Of a DNA stretch of 64,000 bases, positions 1-8,236 are shown piece by piece. The stretch comes from Nitrosomonas mobilis (lineage in GTDB: Bacteria; Pseudomonadota; Gammaproteobacteria; Burkholderiales; Nitrosomonadaceae), in NCBI RefSeq assembly GCF_900103035.1, contig NZ_FMWO01000044.1, forward strand, positions 1-64,000, in the 5' to 3' direction. The position numbers and the translations under genes are program-made. Below the pieces are notes generated by a model, which saw only the letters and a list, made by a program, of their open reading frames with translations, was not told the origin of the DNA and did not search any database. The number at the start of each line of letters is the position of its first letter. The stretch's first letter is position 1.

Positions 1-2
1 CA

Positions 3-953
3 ATGGCGATGAATAAAATTCAGTTTCAGGCAGGCCTGTCACTGCATGAATTTCTGCATCAATATGGCACGGAAGCACAATGTGAAGCAGCATTGTTTGC
101 TGCGAGGTGGCCACATGGCTGGAGATGCCTGCGCTGCGATGGGGAGCGATATTCCTGTACCCATAACGGCCGCAAGCTATGGGAATGCCTGGATTGTGGC
201 TACCAATGTTCTTCAATTGTCGGCACCGTGTTTGAAAATACTAAATTACCGCTAAGAACCTGGTTTCTGGCCATTTACTTGATGACGCAAAGCAAGAATG
301 CGGTCAGTGCATTGGAACTCAAACGTCAGCTGGGGGTAAGTTACAAAACGGCATGGTCGATCAAGCATAAGCTGTTACAGACCATGCTGCTGCGCGAAGA
401 GCAACGCCGTCTGGATGGACGCGTGGAGGTTGACGATGCTTATCTGGGAGGTGAAAGGCCGGGAAAGCGCGGGCGGGGCGCGGCAAGTAAGACGCCATTT
501 GTAGCGGCAATACAAACAAACAGCGAGGGGAAGCCACTTTATATACGCTTGACCCCCGTAGCGGGTTTTACATATGAAGCGCTCAAACAGTGGTCGGCTG
601 AATGTCTGTCATCTACTGCACGAGTCGTATCTGATGGTTTGGGGTGTTTCGGGGCGGTTACGCATACAGCCGCGCAGCATGAGCGCCATATTGTGGGAAG
701 TGGCAAATCTGCTGTGCAGCGTGCCGAGTTTCGCTGGGTCAATACGCTTCTTGGCAATCTCAAGACTGCCTTCAGCGGAACCTACCATGCATTCAATCAC
801 GCCAAGTATGCACAGCGCTATCTTGCAGAATTCTCCTATCGCTTCAATCGCCGTTTTGATTTGGCTGCCATGGTGCCGCGATTGCTGCGCGCCGCCGCAA
901 CGACAGAACCTCTTCCGATCGGTATATTGAGAATTTCTGAGACAGGTAACTAA
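3..953 (+). CDS. IS1595-family (ISXO2-like) transposase
   Basis: 316-residue transposase, apparently intact. The N-terminus has a zinc-ribbon with two CxxC pairs (C42/C45 and C62/C65), typical of IS1595/ISXO2-like transposases, followed by a helix-turn-helix-like stretch around residues 100-125. The catalytic domain shows acidic residues D144/D145 in VEVDDAYLGG, D211 in SDGLG, and N247 in WVNTLLGNLK, which fits the DD(N/E) type of catalytic triad of this family. A second ATG lies two codons downstream and could be the real start. The left end of the element lies outside the window and I could not define the right terminal repeat, so mobility is uncertain. Family assignment is from motif recognition, not a search. 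Confidence 0.85.
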   Translation: MAMNKIQFQAGLSLHEFLHQYGTEAQCEAALFAARWPHGWRCLRCDGERYSCTHNGRKLWECLDCGYQCSSIVGTVFENTKLPLRTWFLAIYLMTQSKNAVSALELKRQLGVSYKTAWSIKHKLLQTMLLREEQRRLDGRVEVDDAYLGGERPGKRGRGAASKTPFVAAIQTNSEGKPLYIRLTPVAGFTYEALKQWSAECLSSTARVVSDGLGCFGAVTHTAAQHERHIVGSGKSAVQRAEFRWVNTLLGNLKTAFSGTYHAFNHAKYAQRYLAEFSYRFNRRFDLAAMVPRLLRAAATTEPLPIGILRISETGN

Positions 954-1471
954 TCAGGATTTCAAATGTGGTGAATGAGCAAGCTGGATACTGCTGCTAA
1001 CGCTGTTTGAATGCATGCAGCAACATTTACCGCCACGCCATCTTGCATTTTTTGGTGGCGCACCTATGTTTTTCTACATGCTGCATCTGTATGTGCTGAA
1101 AATGTATATTGGGTTCAAGTGCCGAATCACGAATCCAATGTCGGAAATACATCCCCCCTGGCAATTGTCCACCTTACCCAGCCGCCCATTTCCATTGCCG
1201 GGCAACTCCCGCTGAAGCTTCTTCCTTCCTGATAAAATCACTCTCACCAAGGATCAGAATGGCTTCCAAGCCAGTCAGCAGTGCGTCCGTTTCACGCGCG
1301 TAATCTGCTCGCCAAATCTATTCCAGTCAATTCACTTGATGTCAGCATGATTGCATAGTCTGGTGATCAATTTCGCTCACCTCTCCCATACGCAACATAT
1401 TCGCCCGTTCAGGCTGAAACAGTCCATGCAGATAGCCGTAAAATATTGCTGTCGCATCGAGGATACAATAA
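954..1471. other. Intergenic stretch without a recognisable gene
   Basis: Just over 500 bases between the IS1595 transposase and the IS630 remnant. Only short overlapping open frames with no recognisable protein are present. The first part may hold the right end of the IS1595 element, but no inverted repeat can be matched because the left end is missing. The end of a minus-strand frame (1342-1580) with one hydrophobic segment overlaps the stretch and is listed separately. Confidence 0.5.
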
Positions 1472-1580
1472 ATGATGAAAATGAAGATAAATACGCACCA
1501 AGTGCTTCTAAAAGCTCCTGAAAATGAATACTTGGCAGATTCAAAAATCGAATCGATCTTCCTGCCACCCTATACACTCA
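1342..1580 (-). pseudogene. Possible truncated C-terminal fragment of an unidentified membrane protein
   Basis: A minus-strand frame of about 79 codons ends at a TGA at 1342-1344 and has no start codon. It is bounded upstream by stops that lie inside the IS630 remnant. It encodes a strongly hydrophobic stretch (FIFIFIIYCIL) followed by a polar tail (FQPERANMLRMGEVSEID). The frame abuts the IS630 remnant, so it could be the 3' end of a gene broken by that element. It matches no family I know and may be a chance open frame. Confidence 0.2.
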
Positions 1581-1837
1581 ACCCGAACCTGATTGAACAC
1601 TATTAGCGACTCTTCAAAAAAGAAATTCTGTATGGCAGATACTACGGAACCTTTGCCATGTTCAAGCGAGTTTGCGATGATTTTTTGCTGCTTCCGAGCA
1701 GCTACAAGGATGCGCTACGCTCCTTGTTGACCGATAGTTTTCAGATTTTCGATTACGCTCGAGTGCCAAAATTTGAAGATTTTAAGATTTTAAGTGAGTA
1801 TATATATCAACTTGACGCCTTATATGGAATCAATTGA
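1472..1837 (+). pseudogene. IS630-family transposase, C-terminal remnant
   Basis: The plus-strand frame reads EYLADSKIESIFLPPYTLN, then NPNLIEHY, then an in-frame TAG near 1600, then FKKEILYGRYYGTF and FKRVCDDF. This is the C-terminal part of an IS630 transposase, whose usual form is FLPPYSPNLNLIERLWRFFKK. The in-frame stop falls where the family has a conserved Arg/aromatic/Trp stretch. The N-terminal and central catalytic parts are absent, so this is a dead fragment. A related remnant lies at 49366-49830. After about 1720 the frame continues open to TGA at 1835-1837 with weaker family resemblance. Confidence 0.75.
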
Positions 1838-1996
1838 ATCTGACAAAGTAGAACTAAGTTGTGATATTTTTTGCAACCACTTGTAGAAATTGGAGACTTT
1901 CATGACTATGACTCAGTCTTAATATTCCAGTTTATTAGACAAAAATGTACTTTCAACGTTTAATGCAGATTAGCCAAATTTTAACCAGGAGCTACT

Positions 1997-3346
1997 ATGT
2001 TTGACAATTTAACCGAACGCCTATCAGGCGTGATGAAAACCTTACGCGGAGAGGCGCGTCTGACTGAGAGCAATATTCAGGATGCGCTGCGTGAGGTTCG
2101 CATGGCGCTGCTGGAGGCCGACGTGGCGTTACCGGTCATCAAGGTGTTCATTGAACAAATCAGGCAGCGGGCGATCGGCCATGAAGTGCTGGATAGCCTG
2201 TCTCCCGGGCAAGCTTTGATTGGTATCGTGCATCAGGAGCTGATCGCCATCATGGGTGGCGAAAAAAACGAACTTAATCTCAACGTGACACCACCTGCCG
2301 TCATCCTGATGGCAGGTTTGCAAGGTGCAGGTAAAACCACCAGTAGCGGCAAGCTTGCCAAATGGCTGATGGCACAGAAAAAGAAAAAAGTGATGCTGGT
2401 GTCTTGTGATATTTACCGTCCCGCTGCAATTGAGCAATTGGAACTGCTCGCCAGGCAGACTGGCGCAGAATTTTTTCCATCGCAGACTGACCAACGACCC
2501 GCGGAAATCTGCAGCGCAGCAATGGATTACGCGCGCAAACACCATCTGGATGTGGTGATCGTCGATACTGCCGGGCGACTGGGTATCGATGAAGCCATGA
2601 TGCAGGAAATAAGCGAGCTGGAACGTCTGCTAAAACCGGTTGAAACCTTGTTCGTCGTAGACGCAATGCAAGGTCAGGATGCGGTCAATACCGCCAAAGC
2701 ATTTGCCGATGCACTGCCTTTGACCGGCGTCATTCTCACCAAACTCGATGGTGATGCGCGCGGTGGTGCAGCACTTTCGGTCAGGCACATCACCGGCAAA
2801 CCGATCAAGTTTGCCGGTATCGCCGAAAAACTGGATGGACTGGAGCCATTTTATCCGGAACGCATGGCTTCCCGTATTCTGGGAATGGGTGATGTGCTGG
2901 GCCTGATTGAGGATGCACAACGTGCCTCGGATCAGAAAGAAGCCGAACGCTTGATGAAAAAAATGAAATCCGGCAAGGGTTTCGATCTTAATGATTTCGC
3001 GCAGCAATTCCAGCAAATGAAAAAAATGGGCGGTATGAATGCCATGCTCGAAAAAATGCCACACCAGCTTACGCAGGCAGCACAAAACATGAACGTCGAT
3101 GAAAAAATTATCAATCGCAGTGAAGGCATCATCAATTCCATGACGCCGCAGGAAAGAGCCAAACCGGAACTTCTGAAAGCGTCGCGCAAACGCCGCATCG
3201 CCGCAGGCTCCGGCGTCTCGGTACAGGAAATCAATCGGCTGCTTGCCCAGTTTGAACAAACACGCAAGATGATGAAAATGATGAACAAGGGTGGTATGTC
3301 AAAAATGATGCGCGCAGTCAAGGGGATGTTTCCACAAATGCGTTAG
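1997..3346 (+). CDS. ffh: Signal recognition particle GTPase Ffh
   Basis: 449 residues. It binds 4.5S RNA and signal sequences of nascent membrane proteins and docks with FtsY at the inner membrane. The N domain covers about residues 1-90. The G domain carries the P-loop GLQGAGKTT (108-116), the SRP insert-region motif CDIYRPAA (137-144), DTAGR (190-194) and TKLDGDARGG (248-257). The C-terminal M domain, from about 300 on, is rich in Met and Lys. The ATG is preceded by AGGAG with good spacing. It ends 5 bp from the convergent DUF192 gene, with no obvious terminator between. Full family length, no anomaly. Confidence 0.97.
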   Translation: MFDNLTERLSGVMKTLRGEARLTESNIQDALREVRMALLEADVALPVIKVFIEQIRQRAIGHEVLDSLSPGQALIGIVHQELIAIMGGEKNELNLNVTPPAVILMAGLQGAGKTTSSGKLAKWLMAQKKKKVMLVSCDIYRPAAIEQLELLARQTGAEFFPSQTDQRPAEICSAAMDYARKHHLDVVIVDTAGRLGIDEAMMQEISELERLLKPVETLFVVDAMQGQDAVNTAKAFADALPLTGVILTKLDGDARGGAALSVRHITGKPIKFAGIAEKLDGLEPFYPERMASRILGMGDVLGLIEDAQRASDQKEAERLMKKMKSGKGFDLNDFAQQFQQMKKMGGMNAMLEKMPHQLTQAAQNMNVDEKIINRSEGIINSMTPQERAKPELLKASRKRRIAAGSGVSVQEINRLLAQFEQTRKMMKMMNKGGMSKMMRAVKGMFPQMR

Positions 3347-3351
3347 AACCG

Positions 3352-3807
3352 CTACGGCCAGCTGGCATTTTCTATACCTTCGAGTCCCCGAACCTGATCG
3401 CCTGTCTGGATGGCGTATTTAGCAAACCAGCCCTGATTCATTTCCAGCGCAAAGCTGGCTGTCTTTGCCGAATGATGTTGTTTGAGTGTATTTGGCTCCA
3501 TATCGGCAATGTTGATGATGATACCCTCGGCATCAATGAATGCGACGCTGAGGGGAATCCATGTATTTTTCATCCACATGACATGGATGCCAGCTTCTGG
3601 AAAAACGAACAACATGCCGCTATTTTCAATTAAGTGCTGACGGTACATCAATCCGGTAGCAAGAGTGGCAGGTGTGGCGGCGACTTCTGCCAAAATAGCT
3701 TGACCGGATATATTCAGGTCGATGATAGGCAGCAATTTGTTATCAGCCAGAGTGACCTGCCCCAGCCCCGCTATCAGTACCGCAAGAAAAATTTTTTCTT
3801 TCAGCAT
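3352..3807 (-). CDS. Secreted DUF192 family protein
   Basis: 151 residues with an N-terminal hydrophobic signal sequence (about 1-21, cleavage likely after TLA) and then a single DUF192 domain. The typical features GLMYRQ, GMLFVFP and [16 protein letters not shown] are all visible. The family's function is not established; members are small periplasmic or membrane-associated beta proteins. The start codon overlaps the end of dut (ATGCTGA, 7 nt shared), so it is probably translationally coupled as the last gene of a coaBC-dut-DUF192 operon. Confidence 0.85.
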   Translation of the reverse strand: MLKEKIFLAVLIAGLGQVTLADNKLLPIIDLNISGQAILAEVAATPATLATGLMYRQHLIENSGMLFVFPEAGIHVMWMKNTWIPLSVAFIDAEGIIINIADMEPNTLKQHHSAKTASFALEMNQGWFAKYAIQTGDQVRGLEGIENASWP

Positions 3808-4250
3808 TTTCCCGTACTGCCAAAGCCACCCGAGCCGCGTTCGCTTGGGCTGAATGTTTCAACACGATTGAAGTGTGCCTGAATGACCGGCACGATGACG
3901 AGTTGCGCAATTCGTTCCAGCGGATTGAGCTCGAATACATGATACCCGCGGTTCCAGCAGGAAACCAGAATCTCTCCCTGATAGTCTGAATCGATCAGCC
4001 CTACAAGATTACCGAGCACGATGCCATGTTTATGCCCGAGGCCGGAGCGTGGCAGAATCATTGCCGCTAGACCAGGATCAGCGAGATGGATCGCAATACC
4101 TGCCGGAATGAGGCAGGTTTCGCCGGGGTGAAGCAACATCCTTTCTTCAAGGCACGCACGAAGATCAATTCCCGCTGATCCCGGCGTGGCATGCGCCGGC
4201 AGGAAGTCCTTGAGGCGTACGTCAAGTATTTTAAAATCAATTGTTTTCAT
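3801..4250 (-). CDS. dut: Deoxyuridine 5'-triphosphate nucleotidohydrolase (dUTPase)
   Basis: 149 residues from the ATG at 4248-4250. A longer frame continues upstream but would run into coaBC, and homologues start close to [10 protein letters not shown]. Trimeric dUTPase that converts dUTP to dUMP and pyrophosphate, keeping uracil out of DNA and feeding dTMP synthesis. Motif 1 AGIDLRA (26-32), motif 2 PRSG (67-70), motif 3 [10 protein letters not shown] (84-93) and the C-terminal flexible motif 5 [10 protein letters not shown] (138-147) are all present. It lies 25 bp downstream of coaBC, a common proteobacterial pairing, and overlaps the DUF192 gene by 7 nt. Confidence 0.96.
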   Translation of the reverse strand: MKTIDFKILDVRLKDFLPAHATPGSAGIDLRACLEERMLLHPGETCLIPAGIAIHLADPGLAAMILPRSGLGHKHGIVLGNLVGLIDSDYQGEILVSCWNRGYHVFELNPLERIAQLVIVPVIQAHFNRVETFSPSERGSGGFGSTGKC

Positions 4251-4275
4251 TTTTGGATTGACTGGTCGGATGGTG

Positions 4276-5490
4276 TTACGGATATCGGGCATACAATTCG
4301 GCGATGTGCGCCATAACGCGTGCAGCTTGCACGGTTTTTGCCGCTGTTGACAGCGGATGAATACCATCGTCATCGATTAGAATCAGGGCGTTGTCATCCG
4401 AACCGATGGCTGAACGCGCATCGTTGGCGACGATCAATGGTAATTTTTTATCTCTTCTTTTTGACTCGGCGTACTGTTCAATCTGTTCTGTCTCAGCAGC
4501 AAATCCCACACAAAACGGGGCGTGAGGCAAGCTCGCCACATAGCGCAGAATATCCGGGTTGGGAACTAGCGTCAGTGTCAGCACCTCTGCCTCTTTTTTC
4601 AACTTGTGCGGATACGTTTCGGCTGGACGGTAATCCGCCACCGCCGCGACACTGATAAAAATATCATTATTTGCAATTTCGTTTTTGACAGCAGCAAACA
4701 TTTCTTCAGCACTGCTTACGTTGACCTGCTTATCTACTGGTGGGCAAGGCAAGCAAATTGGTCCACAAATCAATGTTACCTGCGCTCCAGCGTCAAGCGC
4801 GGCCTGCGCCATGGCCAACCCCATTTTTCCTGAGCTCCGGTTGGTAAGTCCCCTCACCGCATCAATTGCTTCGAAAGTCGGCCCGGCCGTGATCAATACA
4901 CGCTTACCATTTAGACTATCTAGATATTTTGGCAAGAATTGTGCTCGAATTGCCTCCAGCAGAGCCGCAGGCTCCAGCATGCGGCCAGCACCAGTTTCAC
5001 CACAGGCTTGCGCACCGCTATCCGGTCCGAATACAGCAATGCCGTCCTGGCGCAAGGTTTGCAAATTTCGCACGGTGGCTGGATTTTCCCACATTTGCAG
5101 ATTCATCGCCGGCGCAACCCATAACGGGCAATTTCTGGCTAAACAAAGCGTCGATAATAAATCGTCAGCCAGACCATGTGCCAGTTTGGCAATAAAATCT
5201 GCACTTGCGGGTGCGACCAGAATGGCATCCACGCTGCGAGAGAGCTCGATATGCGCCATGTTGTTCGGAATTGCAGTATCCCAGATATCTGTAAAGACCT
5301 TTTTGCCCGATAACCCTTGAAGGGTTGCCTCGCCGATGAAATGGCGGGCAGACTCGGTCATGACGACCTGCACATCGGCACCCTCCTGAACCAGCAGACG
5401 CACCAGCTCCGCTGATTTGTACGCTGCAATGCCGCCTGTTATCCCCAGCAGCACGCGTTTTCTCCCAAATTGGGTGTAGGTTTCCGTCAT
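4276..5490 (-). CDS. coaBC: Bifunctional phosphopantothenoylcysteine decarboxylase / phosphopantothenate-cysteine ligase
   Basis: 404 residues, full length. The N-terminal half is the FMN-dependent decarboxylase Coa[11 protein letters not shown] near 16-25, catalytic His80 in [16 protein letters not shown] (127-134) and the ACGETGAGR loop with Cys163. The C-terminal half, from about 190, is the CTP-dependent ligase CoaB, starting at [13 protein letters not shown], with NRSSGKMG and a Lys-rich HKLKK site. Together they make 4'-phosphopantetheine for coenzyme A. First gene of the coaBC-dut-DUF192 unit, divergent from radC across about 80 bp. Confidence 0.97.
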   Translation of the reverse strand: MTETYTQFGRKRVLLGITGGIAAYKSAELVRLLVQEGADVQVVMTESARHFIGEATLQGLSGKKVFTDIWDTAIPNNMAHIELSRSVDAILVAPASADFIAKLAHGLADDLLSTLCLARNCPLWVAPAMNLQMWENPATVRNLQTLRQDGIAVFGPDSGAQACGETGAGRMLEPAALLEAIRAQFLPKYLDSLNGKRVLITAGPTFEAIDAVRGLTNRSSGKMGLAMAQAALDAGAQVTLICGPICLPCPPVDKQVNVSSAEEMFAAVKNEIANNDIFISVAAVADYRPAETYPHKLKKEAEVLTLTLVPNPDILRYVASLPHAPFCVGFAAETEQIEQYAESKRRDKKLPLIVANDARSAIGSDDNALILIDDDGIHPLSTAAKTVQAARVMAHIAELYARYP

Positions 5491-5572
5491 TCTCTATCGT
5501 TACCCATACATTTCCGAAAGAAAGTGCCGTTTCTCATTGTCAGCAAATTCATTTTCAAAGGATCCATTTTAT

Positions 5573-6247
5573 ATGGCAATTACCGATTGGCCTGAAGCAG
5601 AGCGACCACGCGAAAAACTGATTCATAAAGGGGCAGCGCATCTCTCGGATGCAGAGTTGCTTGCCATATTTCTGCGCACAGGGATTGCCGGCAAAAATGC
5701 GGTTGAGTTGGCGCGAGAATTATTGGCACATTTTGGCAGTTTAACAAAATTATGTATGGCGGATCTAGTCACCTTTGGTCAGCAGCCAGGCATGGGACCA
5801 GCTAAATATGCTCAGCTCCAGGCCGTCATGGAAATGGCTCGCCGTGCGCTTGCCGAGCAGATCAAGCAGGGTGCCATCATGGATTCGCCTCAGTCCGTCA
5901 AGGATTATCTGCGATTAAGCATGCGATCCAAGCCACACGAAATATTTGCCGTGATTTTTCTGGACGCGCAGCACCGCACGATAGCAACCGAGGAGCTATT
6001 TCGCGGCACCTTGACTCAGGCAAGCGTTTATCCTCGGGAAGTCGTCAAGCGTGCATTATTCCATAACGCAGCTGCCGTCATTCTTGCACATAACCACCCT
6101 TCCGGCTTAGCAGAACCAAGCAAGGCCGATGAGATGCTGACGCAATCCCTCAAACAGGCGTTGACGCTGGTGGATGTTCGTGTGCTGGATCATTTTGTCA
6201 TTGGCAGTGAAGACGTGGTTTCCTTCGCCGAGCGTGGGTTAATTTGA
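5573..6247 (+). CDS. radC: RadC family JAB/MPN domain protein
   Basis: 224 residues from the ATG at 5573, which has AAAGGA upstream; an in-frame TTG at 5537 has no such support. The N-terminus has a helix-hairpin-helix-like region (about 20-90). The C-terminus is a JAMM metalloprotease-like fold with the metal motif HNHPSG...PSKAD (H173, H175, D186). The historic link to DNA repair in E. coli was withdrawn, and the real role of the family is unsettled. Divergent from coaBC, as in many proteobacteria where the gene sits beside rpmB-rpmG. Confidence 0.93.
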   Translation: MAITDWPEAERPREKLIHKGAAHLSDAELLAIFLRTGIAGKNAVELARELLAHFGSLTKLCMADLVTFGQQPGMGPAKYAQLQAVMEMARRALAEQIKQGAIMDSPQSVKDYLRLSMRSKPHEIFAVIFLDAQHRTIATEELFRGTLTQASVYPREVVKRALFHNAAAVILAHNHPSGLAEPSKADEMLTQSLKQALTLVDVRVLDHFVIGSEDVVSFAERGLI

Positions 6248-6349
6248 ACAGGCATGGATAGTGCCGGCAGTACACTATAAATTGCATTTTACTTATGACC
6301 ACTCAACTTTAAATTCCCCTGTTAAAAAACCCATGGCTGCTAATTTGCA

Positions 6350-6379
6350 TTGAAAAGCAATGCGCTTTCAGGCTATAAT
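6350..6379 (+). promoter_or_regulatory. Sigma-70 type promoter for rpmB-rpmG
   Basis: TTGAAA (6350-6355) and a perfect TATAAT (6374-6379) are separated by 18 bp and lie about 38 bp before the rpmB start. A 6-bp inverted repeat, GCATTG-aaaag-CAATGC (6347-6363), overlaps the -35 element and could be an operator. The promoter call is from sequence alone. Confidence 0.7.
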
Positions 6380-6416
6380 CACGAACTTTAGTATTTTTGG
6401 ATTTAAGGGGAAAATA

Positions 6417-6653
6417 ATGGCGCGAGTTTGTCAAGTTACAGGTAAGCGACCTATGTCTGGTCACAACGTTTCTCACGCCAACAATAAATCGAAGCGTCGC
6501 TTTTTGCCTAACCTGCAATCGCGTCGCTTCTGGGTGGAAAGTGAAAGCCGCTGGGTTAGGATCCGACTAACCAACGCCGCATTGCGCACCATTGACAAAA
6601 ATGGTCTTGATTCGGTTTTGGCTGATATGCGCGCTCGCGGAGAGCGAATTTGA
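6417..6653 (+). CDS. rpmB: 50S ribosomal protein L28
   Basis: 78 residues, the usual length, starting [20 protein letters not shown], which is the standard L28 N-terminus. Upstream in-frame codons from 6360 overlap the promoter and are not used. AGGGGAAAA lies before the ATG. Basic protein of the large subunit. Followed 43 bp later by rpmG, the usual pair. Confidence 0.97.
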   Translation: MARVCQVTGKRPMSGHNVSHANNKSKRRFLPNLQSRRFWVESESRWVRIRLTNAALRTIDKNGLDSVLADMRARGERI

Positions 6654-6696
6654 TCACCGATTGATTTTATAGTTAGAGATAAAGGCGGGACGTTTT

Positions 6697-6852
6697 ATGC
6701 GCGAGAAAATAAAGTTGGAGTCATCAGCAGGGACCGGCCATTTTTACACCACGACTAAAAACAAACGAGCCAATCCAGAAAAACTGGAACTCAAGAAATA
6801 CGATCCCGTGGTAAGAAAACATGTGCCGTATAAAGAAACAAAATTAAAATAA
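6697..6852 (+). CDS. rpmG: 50S ribosomal protein L33
   Basis: 51 residues beginning [20 protein letters not shown] and ending in a Lys-rich tail. It matches bacterial L33 in length and sequence. It has no cysteines, so it is the zinc-free (C-minus) form. Downstream of rpmB under the same promoter, and followed within 20 bp by a rho-independent terminator. Confidence 0.95.
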   Translation: MREKIKLESSAGTGHFYTTTKNKRANPEKLELKKYDPVVRKHVPYKETKLK

Positions 6853-6872
6853 TATAAATTGATTGATTCAAT

Positions 6873-6898
6873 AAAAAACCCGCTTTCGCGGGTTTTTT
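6873..6898. terminator. Bidirectional rho-independent terminator
   Basis: A run of A, then stem CCCGC-tttc-GCGGG, then six T. It works on paper in both directions: for rpmG on the plus strand and for the desaturase gene ending at 6918 on the minus strand. Confidence 0.88.
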
Positions 6899-6917
6899 AT
6901 TGTCATGCCGTCAAGTG

Positions 6918-8096
6918 TTATGCATAGCAGCGTAAGCGGCGTGAGAACTGCTCAAGAAACTCGTTACCACTTGCTTCGGCCCGGTGGCACCAATCTTCTA
7001 ACTGTTTGAGCAGCTCATCTTTAGTAGCGGCAGACCGCTCCCAAATCATGGAAAGCTCTTCCCGCATACGATAAAGCTGCTCCAGCATTTGGGTTTGACT
7101 CAACACCTGAGATAACTTATCACGCTCATCTGCTTGCAACGTTTTAGCATCAGCCATCACCCAGTTCTTCAAAGTCGCGCCGTCAATACCATGCGCTGTC
7201 GCAGCATTTTGTATATGCGCCAGTTCCTTCTTAAAGGCAACCCTGATTGATTTGCTGTAGTTGGCCAACACTTCGTAGCGATGTGAAATAACCGCCTGCA
7301 ACGTTGCAAAATCACACTCAGTTTTAGTTTTATCCAGTTGTAACTTGGGAGCTATTTTTTTGACCTTGGCCCAACCAATCATTTCCATCAGACGAATGTA
7401 CATCCAGCCAATATCAAACTCAAACCACTTGTTGGATAATTTGGCCGAAGTCGGGTAGGCATGATGGTTATTGTGCAACTCTTCACCACCGATCAGAATC
7501 CCCCATGGCGATACATTACGGCTGGCATCTTCCGATCGGAAGTTGCGATAACCCCAGAAGTGACCGACTCCATTGATAATGCCCGCAGCCATTACTGGCG
7601 TCCACATCATCTGCACCGCCCATATAGTCAGACCGATTGGCCCGAACAGCATAACGTTAATAACAAGCATTAAAACAATTCCGGCAGCGCTGTGTTTGGT
7701 GTAGACATTCCGCTCCATCCAATCATCAGGTGTGCCGTGACCGTAACGCTCCAAGGTCTCTTTATTTTTAGCCTCTATCTTGTAAAGTTCCGCACCTTCA
7801 GCCAGTACTTTTTTTATGCCGTAGACTACAGGACTATGCGGATCGTCTACAGTTTCGCATTTTGCATGGTGCTTGCGATGAATTGCTGCCCATTCCTTGG
7901 TAACCATACCCGACGTTAACCATAACCAGAAACGGAAAAAATGGCTTGGAATAGGATGCAATTCCAGTGCCCGATGTGCCTGATGGCGATGTAAAAAAAT
8001 TGTAATGCTGGCGATAGTAATATGTGTCAATACCAAAGTGACGATAATATATCCCCACCACGGCAAATCAATCAAGCCAAATAATAAAATGTCCAT
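6918..8096 (-). CDS. Acyl-lipid/acyl-CoA fatty acid desaturase (DesA-like, delta-9 type)
   Basis: 392 residues. Membrane di-iron desaturase that puts a double bond into acyl chains. Three histidine boxes are visible: HRHQAHR (36-42), HRKHH (73-77) and HNNHH with AYP, near residue 205. They lie among hydrophobic segments. After about residue 260 comes a long helical cytosolic tail of about 130 residues, rich in Lys, Glu and Trp. Longer proteobacterial DesA proteins carry a comparable tail, but its role is unknown to me. Start choice: AAGGAGG (8110-8116) abuts a GTG at 8108 with no spacing, so the ATG at 8094-8096, about 12 nt from the SD, is more plausible. Confidence 0.88.
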   Translation of the reverse strand: MDILLFGLIDLPWWGYIIVTLVLTHITIASITIFLHRHQAHRALELHPIPSHFFRFWLWLTSGMVTKEWAAIHRKHHAKCETVDDPHSPVVYGIKKVLAEGAELYKIEAKNKETLERYGHGTPDDWMERNVYTKHSAAGIVLMLVINVMLFGPIGLTIWAVQMMWTPVMAAGIINGVGHFWGYRNFRSEDASRNVSPWGILIGGEELHNNHHAYPTSAKLSNKWFEFDIGWMYIRLMEMIGWAKVKKIAPKLQLDKTKTECDFATLQAVISHRYEVLANYSKSIRVAFKKELAHIQNAATAHGIDGATLKNWVMADAKTLQADERDKLSQVLSQTQMLEQLYRMREELSMIWERSAATKDELLKQLEDWCHRAEASGNEFLEQFSRRLRCYA

Positions 8097-8129
8097 TCTA
8101 TTAAACACCCTCCTTAAAAATTAAGCTTT

Positions 8130-8158
8130 GTAATACCTTCAATGTATAGACATGTCAA
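8130..8158 (-). promoter_or_regulatory. Sigma-70 type promoter of the desaturase gene
   Basis: Read on the minus strand: TTGACA (8153-8158), 17-bp spacer, TATTAC (8130-8135), about 35 bp before the start codon. This is a perfect -35 and a 4/6 -10 at ideal spacing. Confidence 0.65.
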
Positions 8159-8236
8159 ACATAAATCAAGAGCTATGGTGATAATTTTATGAACACAGCA
8201 AAAAAAAATGCTGCAGCTCTCTAAATAATAACGGAA

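Noticed and set aside
2630-3259. 209-codon open frame antisense to ffh
   Set aside because: It lies entirely opposite a highly conserved gene, has no recognisable domain and is Phe/His-rich as expected for a shadow frame.
4685-5320. 211-codon open frame antisense to coaBC
   Set aside because: Opposite strand carries all CoaBC catalytic motifs; this frame is a by-product of codon bias.
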